Positions 34,703-46,545 of a stretch of DNA of 64,000 bases are shown here, one piece after another. Below the pieces are notes generated by a model that saw nothing but the letters and a program-made list of their open reading frames with translations, was not told the DNA's origin and ran no database searches. The position numbers and the translations under genes are program-made. The stretch comes from Cherax quadricarinatus. Its lineage: Eukaryota; Arthropoda; Malacostraca; Decapoda; Parastacidae. Where the stretch lies: positions 9,800,524 to 9,864,523 of the forward strand of contig NC_091372.1 in the NCBI RefSeq assembly GCF_038502225.1, in the 5' to 3' direction. The first letter of the stretch is position 1. Every line of letters begins with the position of its first letter.

Positions 34703-34993
34703 TGCAAGACAAGCCAAAGGGGATGGAAATCTTCAGCTCAAGATCTTTCACACGTCTCCAGGCGTCATCAGGAGCTATGCAATGTTGCAAGAGAAGCAAC
34801 AGGTTAAATGAGAGGAACCAGTTTCCCCTGATCATTTCTGTGAGGAACTGGCTGCCGTCACCACGCTAATTTGAGAAAACTTCCTCTCATTCTTCCTGTT
34901 GCTAGTCTTGCAACATTGCATAGCTCCTGATGACGCACAGAGACGTGTAAAAGACGTTGAGCTGAAGATTTCCATCCCCGTGGCTTGTCTTGC
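34703..34993. repeat. Foldback element in gene A intron 1
   Basis: Arms of about 115 bp (34703-34818 and 34880-34993) read GCAAGACAAGCC...GGGATGGAAATCTTCAGCTC and its complement, separated by about 60 bp. No coding capacity. Confidence 0.75.
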
Positions 34994-35424
34994 ATTAAGA
35001 TTGATGTCTGAAATTGTATTGCATTGTGAGTACTAACAAAATCGTAACAACACTTTACGACCCATTACCTGATTTACAAACGAGTAGTCGTTAAGCAATG
35101 ACATATAGTAACTAGATACTCCACTGTAACGTCAGGTAACTTTATCATAGAAACGTTTCGCCCACTATGGGATTTATGAATGTAATCAATGGCTTGATAA
35201 TTTCCCTAAAGGGCGGAAAGTTTCTATAATAAACGTAAAATTCCATAAATCAGAAAGATATTTGTAAGTAAAAATATCTCTGTAAACATATCGTCTTTCT
35301 AAATACCTCTCGGATAATGTTATCGTTGACACACTCGTCCTGACGCTACAGAAGCGCCTCTTTTATACCTATGTTGATATTATATAATCTCTTTCTCGTA
35401 ACAGGTTTTGTGTTGGAAGTGAAG

Positions 35425-35509
35425 ATGATGATTTTACGTACGTCTCTCCTGCTGGTGGCGGTGCTGGTGCTTCAGGCAGAGGCTACAACCCCACCTGCTC
35501 AGTTTTCAG
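35425..35509 (+). CDS. Signal-peptide exon, gene A
   Basis: This exon encodes the N-terminus of a secreted Kazal inhibitor. The exon starts at 35405 after the acceptor GTAACAG, with 20 bases of 5' UTR before the ATG at 35425. The 28 codons begin MMILRTSLLLVAVLVLQAEA, a typical signal peptide with cleavage expected near AEA/T, then TTPPAQFS. It ends CAG|GTGGGT in phase 1. Upstream in-frame ATG at 35371 lies in the intron and is not used. The 20-residue signal differs from gene B's by one residue, while the mature N-terminus differs much more. Confidence 0.88.
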
Positions 35510-35524
35510 GTGGGTTCTTGATTT

Positions 35525-35935
35525 ATACTACTACTAATAATAATATAACTATCTTTATTTCTGCCAGTACATGTACAAGGTATACAGACCATAGCTGACA
35601 TCAATGACATACTACTATATAGAAAGTCATGAGTGGATGTGGGTGGGTGTGAGTTGGACCTTGTTATGCTGAGCATTTCCTGCAAATTAGGTCAGTAGGC
35701 CTTTGTCCCGAGATGTGAGCATTTCCCGCAAATTAGGTCAGTTTTGTCCCGAGATGCGACCCACACCAGTCCACTAACACCCAGGTACCCATTTTAGTGA
35801 TAGGTGAACATAGACAACCGGTGTAGGGAAACACGCCCAATGCTTCAACCCTCGCCGGGAATTCAACCCGGACGCTTGCCGTGTGAAGCGAGAGCTTTTG
35901 CCACCAGGCCACGGGCCACCGTGGGAAAAGGAATA
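35525..35935 (-). mobile_element. tRNA-derived SINE
   Basis: Same family and orientation as 21316-21632: an (AAT)-rich end at 35527, a body with CAGTACATGTACAAGGTATACAG, a partial internal duplication of GAGCATTTCC.GCAAATTAGGTCAGT, and a tRNA-like head to about 35930. It lies inside gene A intron 2. Confidence 0.75.
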
Positions 35936-36235
35936 GTGATCCCCCTTTGAAGGTTAATCATATTAGTGTTTATTTTCATTATGCTAGGTTCTCTTGTCGC
36001 TTTGGTGACTGTTTACTCTTAATGTTTACTGTGATTAAGGGTTATATTTAATATTTAGTTTTAAGATGGTGGATCTGTATGCTAGAAGGGAAGTCTGGTC
36101 AAATGACAGACCTATCATCGATACAAGTCGTCCCTGCTCACCTAGCGGTAAATACGTAGCTGGGTGTTAGTCTCCTTACATCTGCTGCCTCTGCTCACCT
36201 AGCACCTAGTAAATAACTACCTGGGTGATGGTCAA

Positions 36236-37175
36236 CTAAACTGGTAGGGGATCATACAGCTCCTGGGAAATGGGATGTGCCAGGCGCCCATATGCTGCAG
36301 CAGTTATTTGGTTGATGTGCACATCAGGAGATGTGCTCGGTATTATACTCACCCCAAGATCCTTTTTCTTGAGTGAGGTTTGCAGTCTTTGGCCACCTAG
36401 CCTGTATTCTGTCTGCGATCTCCTTTCACCTCCTCCAATCTTCATGACTTTGCATTTAGTGTTGTTAAACTCCAGGAGCCAGTTGTTGGACTAGGGTTGC
36501 AACCTGTCGAGATCCTTTGTAGTCTCACCTGATCCTCATCCACTTAAATTCTCCGTTTTAGCTTCACATCGTCTACAAACACACACACCTCTGAATCCAT
36601 CCCTTCTGTCATGTCATTCACATATACGAGAAACAGCACCAGCCTAGGACCGACACTTGTGATACTCCGCTCGTCACAGCCGCCCACTCTGACATCTCGT
36701 CTCGTACCATCACTTGTTGTTTCCTTCCTGTCAGGTATTCTCTGATATATTGCAGTGCCTTTCCTGTTAGTCCTGTCTGCTCCTCCAGCTTTTGCACTAA
36801 TCTCTTGTGCGGAACTGTGTCGAAAGCCTTCTTGCAATCCAAGAAAATGCAGTCTACGCATCCCTCTCTGTCTCTCTCTCTCTCTCTCTCTCCCCTGTCT
36901 TCTGTCACCTTGTCGTAAAACTCCAGTAGGATTGTGATGTAGGATTTCTCCTCTCTGAAACTGTGCTAGTTATCGCACATAATCTCAATCCTTTATAGGT
37001 GTTCTGCCAGTCTTTTCCTGTTAAGCTTCTCCATGACTTTACATACTATGCATGTCGATGACACTGGTCTGTAGTTTAATGTCACCTGTCTGTCTCCTTT
37101 CTTAAAGATTGGATCTACATTTGCAGTCTTCCATACCTCAGGTAGTTACCCTGTATCGACAGATATGTTGAAGAT
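36236..37175 (-). mobile_element. CR1/jockey-type LINE, RT palm region (left part)
   Basis: Minus-strand readings give FLDCKKAFDTVPHKRLVQKLEEQ, RKQQVMVRDEMSEWAAVTSGV, FLVYVNDMTE and FVDDVKL, which are RT motifs A to C, with several frameshifts. It joins 37372-37850 across a SINE insertion. A plus-strand relative lies at 47093-48236. Confidence 0.8.
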
Positions 37176-37371
37176 GACTTAAGAAATCGTAATGACACGA
37201 TTGCAAATAAACCATACCCCCGGCCGGGATTGAACCCGCGGTCATAGAGTCTCAAAACTCCAGCCCGTCGCGCTAGCCACTAGACCAGCTAGCTGGTCTA
37301 GTGGCTAGCGCGACGGGCTGGAGTTTTGAGACTCTATGACCGCGGGTTCAATCCCGGCCGGGGGTATGGTT
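37176..37371. mobile_element. Palindromic tRNA-SINE with 12-bp target duplication
   Basis: A 168-bp perfect palindrome (37207-37374, centre 37290/37291) holds two tRNA-like heads back to back. In the plus-strand copy the A-box-like TGGTCTAGTGG is at 37294-37304 and the B-box GGTTCAATCC at 37345-37354. A SINE tail (AAATCGTAATGACACGATTGC) is attached only on the left. The target duplication TATGTTGAAGAT occurs at 37164-37175 and 37372-37383, so the unit inserted in one event into the LINE. Confidence 0.85.
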
Positions 37372-37850
37372 TATGTTGAAGATTGCTGTTAGTGTCACAC
37401 ACAGTGCCTCTCTTCCCTCTCCCAGGACCCACGGAGAGATGTCTGGTCCCACCGCCTTTGAGGTATCTAGCTCACTTAGCAGCCTCTTCAACTCCTCTGT
37501 TGTATATAGTGTGTCCAGCACTTGTTGCTGTACCCTTCCATCCCAGTTTGCTGGAGTCCTTTCTGTCTTCACTGAAAACACTTCCTTGCATCTCGTGTTG
37601 AGTTCTTCGCATACTACTTCGTCGTTTCTTGTGATCTCCCCTCCTTCCTCAGTTTGATTACGTGATCCTTGTCTGTTGTTTTCCTGCTGATGTGGCTATA
37701 CAACAGCTTTGGATCAGATTTGGCTTTCGATGCTATATTGTTCCCATATTACCGCTGGGACTCCGTCCTCGTCAACGCGTATTCATTTCTGGCACTTTGG
37801 CTAATCTCCTTATTTTCCTGGATCATTTTTCTTCTATACTTGTTCCATTC
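37372..37850 (-). mobile_element. CR1/jockey-type LINE, RT upstream part (right part)
   Basis: The minus strand reads VLDTLYTTEELKRLLSELD, TSKAVGPD.ISPWVL and LTAIFNI, which runs on into the left part once the SINE and one target copy are removed. Frames are broken. Confidence 0.75.
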
Positions 37851-37881
37851 TCCAGCACACTTACTTTTGGACTTTCTTTAG

Positions 37882-38035
37882 GCGAATCATCGGTGAGCTC
37901 TAAACCCTTAGGATTATACAGCGCATGTGGAGGGGAATGGAAGGTTTTCAGGCTTAATTCAGGGAACGGAGCACAGATCTAATTCCTTAGATCAAGAGCC
38001 CCTCACCAGCGTCAGGAACCTCCCTTGAGGGGTTT
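37882..38035. mobile_element. SINE-like dispersed repeat
   Basis: Contains CTAAACCCTTAGGATTATACAGCGC...AATTCCTTAGATC and then AAGAGCCCCTCACCAGCGTCAGGAACC. Same family as 16200-16390. Confidence 0.6.
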
Positions 38036-38361
38036 AGGTGATCCGAAGGCTCGTTCTGGTCTTCCTATTGTTTCTGTTGCCCTTGGGTACGAGCCTCTCC
38101 TCGGTCTCCTTGTATTTTTGATTGTTTGTGTGTGCGTGTGTACTCTGAAAGCTGAATTTAATCACACTACTTACAAAAGTGTCTTTGGCTGGTGGTGTAC
38201 AGGTGATATGCAGCCTTAATGGTCCTCGCGTATTGTCTAACTTGATAAAAGTCTACTCAAAGCCAAACGTTGACCCAATAAAATCTTATTCTCCATTTTT
38301 ATTGCTCTCGTGTAGTTGACAGAGTTCTGCCCTATTAAACCAACCAGTTTAATCCCTCCAG

Positions 38362-38508
38362 GAAGATTATGTGGAAGATACTGTGGAAGAACCCTCAGTC
38401 CAGTGTGTGGCAGTGATGGAGTCACCTATTACAACTATTGCATGTATGAGAACGCCAGATGTATCCACCCTGGACTCACCATTCTGTACATGGGATATTG
38501 TCCAGGTG
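38362..38508 (+). CDS. Kazal-domain exon, gene A
   Basis: This exon encodes the single Kazal protease-inhibitor domain of gene A. Acceptor CCCTCCAG and donor GTAAGA frame 147 bases, phase 1 at both ends; a donor three bases upstream is also possible. Cysteine spacing is C-x3-C-x7-C-x10-C-x6-C-x12-C, with core SPVCGSDGVTYYNYC. The P1 position is Arg, which predicts inhibition of trypsin-like proteases. The flanking intron sequence is recognisably related to that around 57180-57323 in gene B. Together with the signal exon and the last exon it predicts an 86-residue secreted protein. Confidence 0.9.
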
Positions 38509-39009
38509 GTAAGATATCAACTTTCTGTATCAAGTTATATTGAGAGAATATTTTTTTTTTACTTTGTAACAGTTCTTAAGACGACGTAGGAGAAAATGAA
38601 TGTGTGTGTTAAATGACTATAATTATGAATATTGTAAGTCGGAATCAGTTGAATGGATCAATTCACAACAGTCTCGTTAAACTGATATTGAAGCGATTTT
38701 TATTCTCTCCTTATTCATTCTGTGGAAGATAGCATATGGCAAGACAAATTATACTTTTTTCTATCATATTTTTTAGAATATTCACTTAAAAAGTGATCCC
38801 GAGACTCCTGTGACCACAGGTAATGGTATAACCCGTCAACTAGGTAGAGCGGCCATTGGCAAATAAAAAGCCTTTTAATGAAAAACTCATTTGGATTCAA
38901 ATCCACAGTTGACTTCTGGTATATTTTCAACAAGACATCTCGACATATCACATAGATTATACTCTCTTAAAAGGTTCAAGCATTGTCTATACATTCCTTT
39001 AATATCCTT

Positions 39010-39362
39010 GGTTTACCTGGAGTTTACCTGGAGAGAGTTCCGGGGGTCAATGTCCCAGCGGCCCGGTCTGTGACCAGGCCTCATGGTGGATCAGGGCCTG
39101 ATCAACCAGGCTGTCACTGCTGACTGCACGCAATCCAACGTACGAGCCGACTTCAGGTGCTTGTCCAGCGCCTGCTTGAAGACAGTCAGAGGTTTATTGG
39201 TAATCCCCCTTATATATGCTGGGAGGCAGTTGAACAGTCTTGGGCCCCTGACGCTTATTGAGTTGTCTCTTAACGTGCTAGTGACACCCCTGCTTTTCAT
39301 TGGGGGATATTGCATCGTCTGCCAAGTCTTGCTTTCGTAGTGAGTGATTTTCGTTTGCAAGT
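39010..39362 (-). mobile_element. CR1/jockey-type LINE, C-terminal end
   Basis: The minus strand reads SRGVTSTLRDNSISVRGPRLFNCLP and YIRGITNKPLTVFKQALDKHL, the usual end of the RT polyprotein, then its 3' end. It is uninterrupted at the point where the copy at 3.6/14.3 kb is split. Confidence 0.8.
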
Positions 39363-39658
39363 TCGGTGAATGTTAAGGTTACAAGTCGTGGCTTGCCACC
39401 TCGATACTTGGGTCGCATCTACACTGGCTAACTCCCCGGTCAGGAACTACTGTTATTGACCGAGTGAGCAGCGTAAGGTAGCTGATAGTTACATTACTCA
39501 CGACACTCCCAAATATAATCCTATTGGGCCCAGATTGTTTTAATTTTTAACATTACCCGTATTGACGTTCGGTTTAAAGAAAAAGGCGAACAATACACAA
39601 ATAAGTAATGATTATTTGCGTATTTTATGTGTCCTCGGGTAACTTATATTTTCCTCAG

Positions 39659-39687
39659 GTGCTGGAATTATTGGTGAGGAGCCTTAG
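39659..39687 (+). CDS. Terminal exon, gene A
   Basis: After a TTTTCCTCAG acceptor the phase-1 frame reads GAGIIGEEP and stops at TAG (39685-39687). It gives a short acidic tail after the Kazal domain. The phase, the acceptor and the polyadenylation signal 350 bp downstream support it; it is short, so confidence is moderate. Confidence 0.65.
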
Positions 39688-40036
39688 TCTTGTGGGCTGG
39701 GTGGAGCTTCCAGTGGAGGGGGACTCGCAGACTCTTGATCAACTAGTCACGACAGCTACAAGATAGAAGCTTTACGGTACGGTCATCGTGACAGTATTAT
39801 CTGTCAGTCGTCCTCATGACAGCCTTACATATACGACAGCACTGGCGACGACAACTGCTGAACAGGACTTATGTAATCAACATGATCTTCCACGTCTCTG
39901 CTGAGTTATCAAATAACTCATATTACTATTGGCTTCAGACATTTTTCTGAATTCATATACTTTATCACTGGTTACTCTTATATATTTAACTCTCATTTCA
40001 TAATCTCTTCAGTTAATGTTAAATTTTTCTGTATTT

Positions 40037-40042
40037 AATAAA
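40037..40042 (+). terminator. Polyadenylation signal, gene A
   Basis: AATAAA at 40037-40042, about 350 bp after the gene A stop codon, in AT-rich sequence. Confidence 0.55.
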
Positions 40043-40367
40043 GATGTATAATTACGATTGTTTATATCCCCCATCTGATTCACTTTATTTGTACTATTTT
40101 CCTTCGTAGAGGAAAGATAATGATTTGCTTTAGTTATCTTCGTCAGTCTCATAAGACAATTCAGTATCGCAGACACAGTGTATGGGCGCCTACGTGAAGC
40201 AGGAGGATGTATCCCCATACCCTGGAGCACCTGGCTTGTGGTAAATGCTTTAATTTCATTTCATTTGGGTCTAGCTGTGTGCCAAAATTACCATGTACAT
40301 TGATGCAAAGTGCGCAGTTCGGATGCTGTTCTGCAGTGAGATGTATATATATATACACACACACACA

Positions 40368-40580
40368 CATCAGCCGTCTCCCACCAAGGCAGGGTGGCCC
40401 GAAAAAGAAAAACTTTCATCATTCACTCCATCACTGTCTTGCCAGAAGGGTGCTTTACACTACAGTTATAAAACTGCAACATTAACACCCCTCCTTCAGA
40501 GTGCAGGCACTGTACTTCCAATCTCCAGGACTCAAGTCCGGCCTGCCGGTTTCCCTGAATCCCTTCATAAATGTTACTTT
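40368..40580 (-). mobile_element. LINE 3'-end fragment (RTE-like family)
   Basis: Starts ATCAGCCGTCTCCCACCAAGG and is nearly the same as 27236-27450. It is preceded by a short TA/CA run (40344-40369). Confidence 0.65.
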
Positions 40581-40668
40581 GTTTGAACCTTGAGGTGGAC
40601 AACCTCAACACTGCCATTATTAGCAGTTTGAGGTATTAAACACTTAAATTTCATGACCTGGTGTTTTA

Positions 40669-40851
40669 TTGTCAGGTGAGACACTGGGCAGTCGTGTACA
40701 ACACTATCTTCACTGCAAACACTTCCGCGTGCACAACAGTAACACTGGCTGTTATGATCACGTCTTGGACAAGTGTTGTGTCTTGTTTGTCAGGAGGAAT
40801 CTGAGGCAATTAAGCAAGTTTACCCTCAAACACCGTAACATTACAACCTAG
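40669..40851 (+). other. Unrecognised cysteine-containing open frame
   Basis: A TTTTATTGTCAG acceptor-like site (ending at about 40675) is followed by an open frame of about 58 codons with five cysteines, the pair of them in DKCCVLF, ending in TAG. A second cysteine-rich open frame lies upstream (about 40207-40340; CGKCFNF.., ..FGCCSAVRC). I do not recognise either. They could be exons of another small secreted protein, or chance. Confidence 0.2.
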
Positions 40852-40869
40852 CCAAACCTACTCCTAATA

Positions 40870-41599
40870 TCCCTTAAATATAGGCGTCTAACTGGGAAAA
40901 AATCTTAGTCAACTTGCACTACTCTCCTCTACATCAACCTTCCATCGACCCGAGTTTACCTCCCCCCTCCCCATTTAAATTATTTTTACGAACGTGCACA
41001 TTTACCCAAATAAAATTTCCCATGACTAGATATATTATCCATAGGGGTTATGCACAGTTTGGGGAATGTTATTCAATCAGGTTTAATCCAAGGAAGGGGA
41101 GGGCACTTGCAACTTCTTGTATCACGATACCTTCACTAGTACAAAGATACCCCTTGAAAGGCATCCAAATTTAACATGGTGGTGGTTAAGATCATTAAAA
41201 CAATATTGTATTCCCCTACACTTGCACGTCCCTCGTACTACACTAGGCTAGCAACCAACACTACGGGTTATATAACCAAATGGAGGCCTGCCGTATACCA
41301 GTTTCCTAACACACACTACTATGCTAGCCTGAATTCATAACCTACGTTACCTGCCACTTATGGCTGGCATCTTAGGCACAACCTGAGGACCACTACATTC
41401 AAGCCCCTACACTCTCTATCTCTTATTTTTCTGGGTTTCTAACCCAGTAGGGTTAATAATCCTGTTCTAAATCACCCCCCTAACTAGTCTCATCAGCATC
41501 AGATGTTAGTGAATCATTTCTGCCGACTAATACTTCACTTAAGATTATAAATAAATAAATATCACAGAGGCTTTCATTTTCATCATTAATGTACTACCG
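40870..41599. other. No gene seen
   Basis: Unique-looking AT-rich sequence without motifs I can assign. Confidence 0.4.
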
Positions 41600-41745
41600 C
41601 CAGGATTATTATTATGATCACAGGGAAACGCTAAACCCGTAGGATTATACAGCGCATGTGGGGGGGATGGAAGGTATTCAGGCTCAATTCAGGGAACCGG
41701 AGCACAGATCCAATTCCCTAGATCAAGAGCCCCTCACCAGCGAAC
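41600..41745. mobile_element. SINE-like dispersed repeat
   Basis: ATTATTATTATGATCA... then GCTAAACCCGTAGGATTATACAGCGC ... AAGAGCCCCTCACCAGCG. Same family as 16200-16390. From 41746 to 42683 only weaker scraps of this family (41950-42000, 42560-42640) are visible. Confidence 0.6.
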
Positions 41746-42683
41746 ACAGCCAGGCACAACACTCCTCAGTTACCACATCTGAAACAAAACATTCACATCA
41801 TAACCATGAACATTACACACATTTATAGGTAAACATTACCATGACTGACTGATATAAACATTAATGTTTAACATAGTAAGTAAAGCTATCTTTTTCTTTA
41901 ATATTTCTTTCACATAAACCTGATGACTAACAATTTGTTTACGTGGAAGTCTATATCCGGATCACAAGGCCCAAGTTCCTTGGATCAAGAGACCTTCACT
42001 AAGTTATTTTTCAATGGAAAAAATAGCCCAGAACTGGATACACCATTAAGGGTTATGTAACGTGAGAGTTATTGTTTGATCAGAGGAAGGGGAGTAGCTC
42101 CAGTTCCTCGCATCAAAACTCCTCCACTAAAGTCAATTGCCCCCCTCCACCCTCTAAGACATTAGATCACAATGAATATTAAATTAAGACTATTAAAAAT
42201 TAATAAATTGGTGACCAAACTGGTGATGGGACCAGGAGCTGCAGCTCAGCTCAGTTGTTGTACTGACAAACACGTCACCACACAATACTTACGTTATTTA
42301 GGTGTATTAAAAGGATGAGGAAGCGGTAAAGCCGGCGGGGCGGCAAGAGAAGCAATACGTCTCTTCTGTACGACCACTGAAGTTCAACTGACCTTTATTG
42401 ACCTTGAGGTTGGTCACTATCCTGAACTTCACTATAACACCATCACTGATAACCTGACTAACTCTGACTACCACCAATGATGGCACTACTACACCCTCAC
42501 TATCAGTACTAATCGTGGTGGAGCGCTCAACCCGTGGGGTCATGGACCACCTGGGAGTATAAGTTCACTCCCAGGTGCCATTGATCACATTCCTTGGATC
42601 AAGAGACCCTCGCCACCACCTTCAAGGATCCTCTCTCAAATCCACCACTCTCACCACCAGAGGCGCTCAACTTCACTAGTACT

Positions 42684-42900
42684 GTACCACTAGTACTCTA
42701 CATGAGGGGAGATTATTGTACCACTAGTACTCTACATGAGGGGAGATTATTGTACCACTAGTACTCTACATGAGGGGAGATTATTGTACCACTAGTACGC
42801 TACATGAGGGGAAATTATTGTACCACTAGTACTCTACATGAGGGGAGATTATTGTACCATTAGTACTCTGTTTGAAGGGCAGATTATTGTACCAAAGTTG
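42684..42900. repeat. 34-bp tandem repeat, about 6 copies
   Basis: The unit GTACCACTAGTACTCTACAT plus GAGGGGAGATTATT repeats from 42684; later units are diverged. Confidence 0.9.
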
Positions 42901-43077
42901 TGTTCTCTCCCTCTAGTATTATGATTCCTTTAGTTCTCAGCCTTGACAAAATTGGCAGCAAGATATTCTGGACACTGCGAGAATTTTTTTAAACATGATT
43001 TAACTTCAGTTTTACTGTCATCAACATTCAGCATATCCAATTGTTGCAATTCATCCTGGCCTACATGCTCTCTTGGA

Positions 43078-43588
43078 CCCAGGTCCAGGACCCAGTTCCA
43101 GGACCCAGTTCCAGGACCCAGGTCTAGGACCCAGGTCCAGGACCCAGGTCCAGGACCCAGTTCCAGGACCCAGGTCTAGGACCCAGTTCCAGGACCCAGT
43201 TCCAGGATCCAGGTCCAGGACCCAGTTCCAGGACCCAGGTCTAGGACCCAGTTCCAGGACCCAGTTCCAGGATCCAGGTCCAGGACCCAGTTCCAGGATC
43301 CAGTTCCAGGATCCAGGTCCAGGACCCAGTTCCAGGACCCAGTTCCAGGATCCAGGTTCAGGATCCAGGTCCAGGACCCAGTTCCAGGATCCAGGTCCAG
43401 GACCCAGTTCCAGGATCCAGTTCCAGGATCCAGGTCCAGGACCCAGTTCCAGGACCCAGTTCCAGGATCCAGGTTCAGGATCCAGGTCCAGGACCCAGTT
43501 CCAGGACCCAGGTCCAGGACCCAGTTCCAGGACCCAGTTCCAGGACCCAGTTCCAGGACCCAGTTCCAGGATCCAGGTCCAGGATGAA
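43078..43588. repeat. 13-bp minisatellite, about 39 copies
   Basis: Two unit variants, AGGACCCAGTTCC and AGGACCCAGGTCC (plus AGGATCC forms), alternate in longer patterns, for example a block with two close ATCCAGGT units repeated at about 43325-43375 and 43445-43490. All frames on both strands stay open, so the roughly 200-codon frame through it is not evidence of a gene. Confidence 0.95.
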
Positions 43589-43684
43589 TCTTACCATTTT
43601 GTTCTGGCTGATTTGCAGTCTATCTTTCAGTTTTTTGTCAGGGCAGAGTACCATGAAGAGGAAGCGTAGCCCACATAACATTGT

Positions 43685-43985
43685 GGCCCGGTGGTCTGGT
43701 GGCTAAAGCTCCCGCTTCACACACGGAGGTCCCGGGTTCGACTCCCGACCGGGTGGAAACATTTCGACGCGTTTCCTTACATCTGTTGTCCTGTTCACCT
43801 AGCACCAAATAGGTACCTGGGTGTTAGTCGACTGATGAGGGTGGCATCCTGGGGGACAAGATAGAGGACCACAATGGAAATAAGTTAGACAGTCCTCGAT
43901 GACGCACTGACTTTCTTGGGTTATCCTGGGTGGCTAACCCTCTGGGGTTAAAAATTCGAACGAAATCTTATCTTATCTTATCTTA
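43685..43985 (+). mobile_element. tRNA-derived SINE with (TCTTA)n tail
   Basis: The tRNA-like head at 43685-43753 has A-box-like TGGTCTGGTGG (43692-43702) and B-box GGTTCGACTCC (43735-43745). The body carries GGTACCTGGGTGTTAGTCGACTG, and the end is TCTTATCTTATCTTATCTTA. The tail and dispersed relatives show it is a SINE, not a working tRNA gene. Confidence 0.8.
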
Positions 43986-44024
43986 AAAGCCAAAATAGGG
44001 TCTTGCGAGCCATGGCCTGATTTA

Positions 44025-44910
44025 GACCTCGGGGGCCCGGGGCACTTTAGGCTTGGGGGGTCCTCAACATGAAAATTGAATATTTTTCGAAAACAGCAAT
44101 TTTCGAAAAATAAATATGTTAGGTTTCGAAAAAGATGTCTGATTTTATTTTTCTCAATTTATTTACTTGAAGAATATATGACTATAATTTTCAGTTTGTA
44201 ATATATTCTATATACACTATATAATAATTATTTCTTTGGTGTCACACTTTCAGTATCCATCTATATGGTGGCAATTGACCAAAAGGACACACGCTGTTCA
44301 GCCAGTTCAGCCATCACAACTTTGGGAGCCTAGTCCCTGGACCCATTACGTACCTCTATAATCTGTTAATACCTTTGTAACTTGTCATGATTGTGACTAG
44401 ACCTACCTGGAGTTCATTACCTTTGTAAATTGTAAGTTCATTACCTTTGTAAATTGTGAATTCATTACCTCTGTAACTTGCTCAGCTATCAAAACTTTGG
44501 AGTCCAGTCCCTGGACCAATTATGTACCTCTGTAACCTTTTGACTACCGCCCACAGGATGGGTATGGGGTGCATAATAAACATATTAAAGTAAGTAAGTA
44601 GGACACACGCTTTTTCTGACAGGAAACCACATGGGTGGGTATGAATCACATGATGGTGCTTCTCTGCCCATGTCTACAGAAGTACCTGTTGAATGTGTTT
44701 ATGGCGATTTATCACTTTTACCTACTTGATTTGGTATGTTCTTTTTATATTCTGGTAGTGGTACTTGTTCTTTATTAATAGCTTCTATATTTTCCACTAC
44801 AGAAGCAGAGTAAAATTCTGTAAGGCGTTTTGTCTTGCCAAGACCACAGCATTTCTTTCGCCTGATTCTCTGGAAACCTTTCTTTTCAGAGCTCCTGAAA
44901 GCTTCCATGG
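44025..44910. other. Possible hAT-type remnant and LINE tail
   Basis: GATTTAGACCTCGGGGGCCCGGGGC (about 44010-44045) resembles ends of hAT-type elements, and 44908-44699 on the minus strand is a short open frame rich in Lys/Arg (IRRKKCCGLGKTKRLTEFYS). Between them, 44300-44605 is an inverted copy of the LINE tail found at 45126-45540. The hAT assignment is weak. Confidence 0.3.
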
Positions 44911-44973
44911 TATACTAGGTCTTCGGAAAAAACAAATATTCAGATTTTTTTACGTTTAATGGCAATGTAGTTA

Positions 44974-45038
<65 letters not shown>
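44974..45038. repeat. (GT)n microsatellite
   Basis: About 32 GT units. Confidence 0.95.
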
Positions 45039-45125
45039 TTTGTGGATGTGTATGAGCGTGTAAGATTAAATTGCAAAATAATGATATATGGCAAACCTTT
45101 GTGAGTAACACAGATGTTTAAGTTT

Positions 45126-45600
45126 AATATGTTTATTATGCACCCCATACCCATCCAGTAGGCGGTAGTCAAAAGATTACAGAGGTACATAATGGGTCCA
45201 GGGACTGGGCCTCAAAGTTTTGATGGCTGAGCAAGTTACAGAGGTAATGAATTCGCAATTTACAAAGGTAATGAACTCACAATTTACAAAGGTAATGAAC
45301 TCCAGGTAGGTCTAGTCACAATCATGACAAGTTACAAAGGTATTTACAGATTACAGAGGTACACAATGGGTCCAGGGACCGGGCTTCAAAGTTTTGATGG
45401 CTGAACTAGGTACAAGGTAACGAACTCACAAGTTACAAAGGTAATGAACTCACAAGTTACAAAGGTAATGAATACTGTAAGAATGGTTACTTGCGTTTAT
45501 ACATGGCTACAATCATGAACAAATTTTAGAGTAATGAGCAATTCACACTTCCACACCCGGTCACAACTGTAGTGAGTTATTGGTGCAAATATTGATTGTT
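45126..45600. mobile_element. LINE-tail dispersed repeat
   Basis: Starts TTTAATATGTTTATTATGCACCCC and contains repeated GTTACAAAGGTAATGAACTC words. Nearly the same sequence, including the start of a CA array, occurs at 57625-58120; shorter relatives are at 46735-47060 and, inverted, 44300-44605. Confidence 0.6.
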
Positions 45601-45611
45601 GAGTCTCTCTC

Positions 45612-45971
<360 letters not shown>

Positions 45972-46545
45972 TGTAAAAGGCAAACACCACTGCCCCACTG
46001 CCTAGCAATAAAAGCGGCCAGAAATAGCCCTTCTGAGATCGACATAGCCAATCACACAATAGTTGCCTCGGACACACATTCACACACGCACAAGTAGTAG
46101 AGGCAGTGGAGGCAGGAACCAAACATAGTTTTAAGAAGAGGTATGACATAGCTCAGGAAGCAGAGAGGGAGAGGGCTTAGTAGTGATTAGTGAAGAGGCA
46201 GGCCCACGAGCTGAGTCTCGGCCCCTGCAACCACAATTAGGTGAGTACACACACACATGTGTGCACTCTGGTTACCTCTGACCGCATGGTCTGGTAATTT
46301 ACCTCTAAACTGATGCTAACCAGAAATAGTTAAGTCAAGAGAAGTTATTGAAGTTATTCAAATTATTGAAGTTATTCAAGTTATTTTCTGATCCCAGCTA
46401 CACACTTTATTTGTTAATTCATTTTATTAACTCAACTAATTTATTTTATTATTCCATTTTGTTATGCAGGAAGTCCCTCGTCTGTTGGCCCCTCTGGCAG
46501 GGGGGCCCGGGGCAGTTGCCCCCTTTGCCCCCTTATAAATCCCAC

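Noticed and set aside
35371..35424. Upstream ATG extending gene A's signal peptide
   Set aside because: It lies on the intron side of the GTAACAG acceptor and is not matched in gene B; the ATG at 35425 gives a standard signal peptide.
43685..43753. Functional tRNA gene
   Set aside because: A- and B-boxes are present, but it continues into a SINE body and (TCTTA)n tail, and related heads occur at several other sites.
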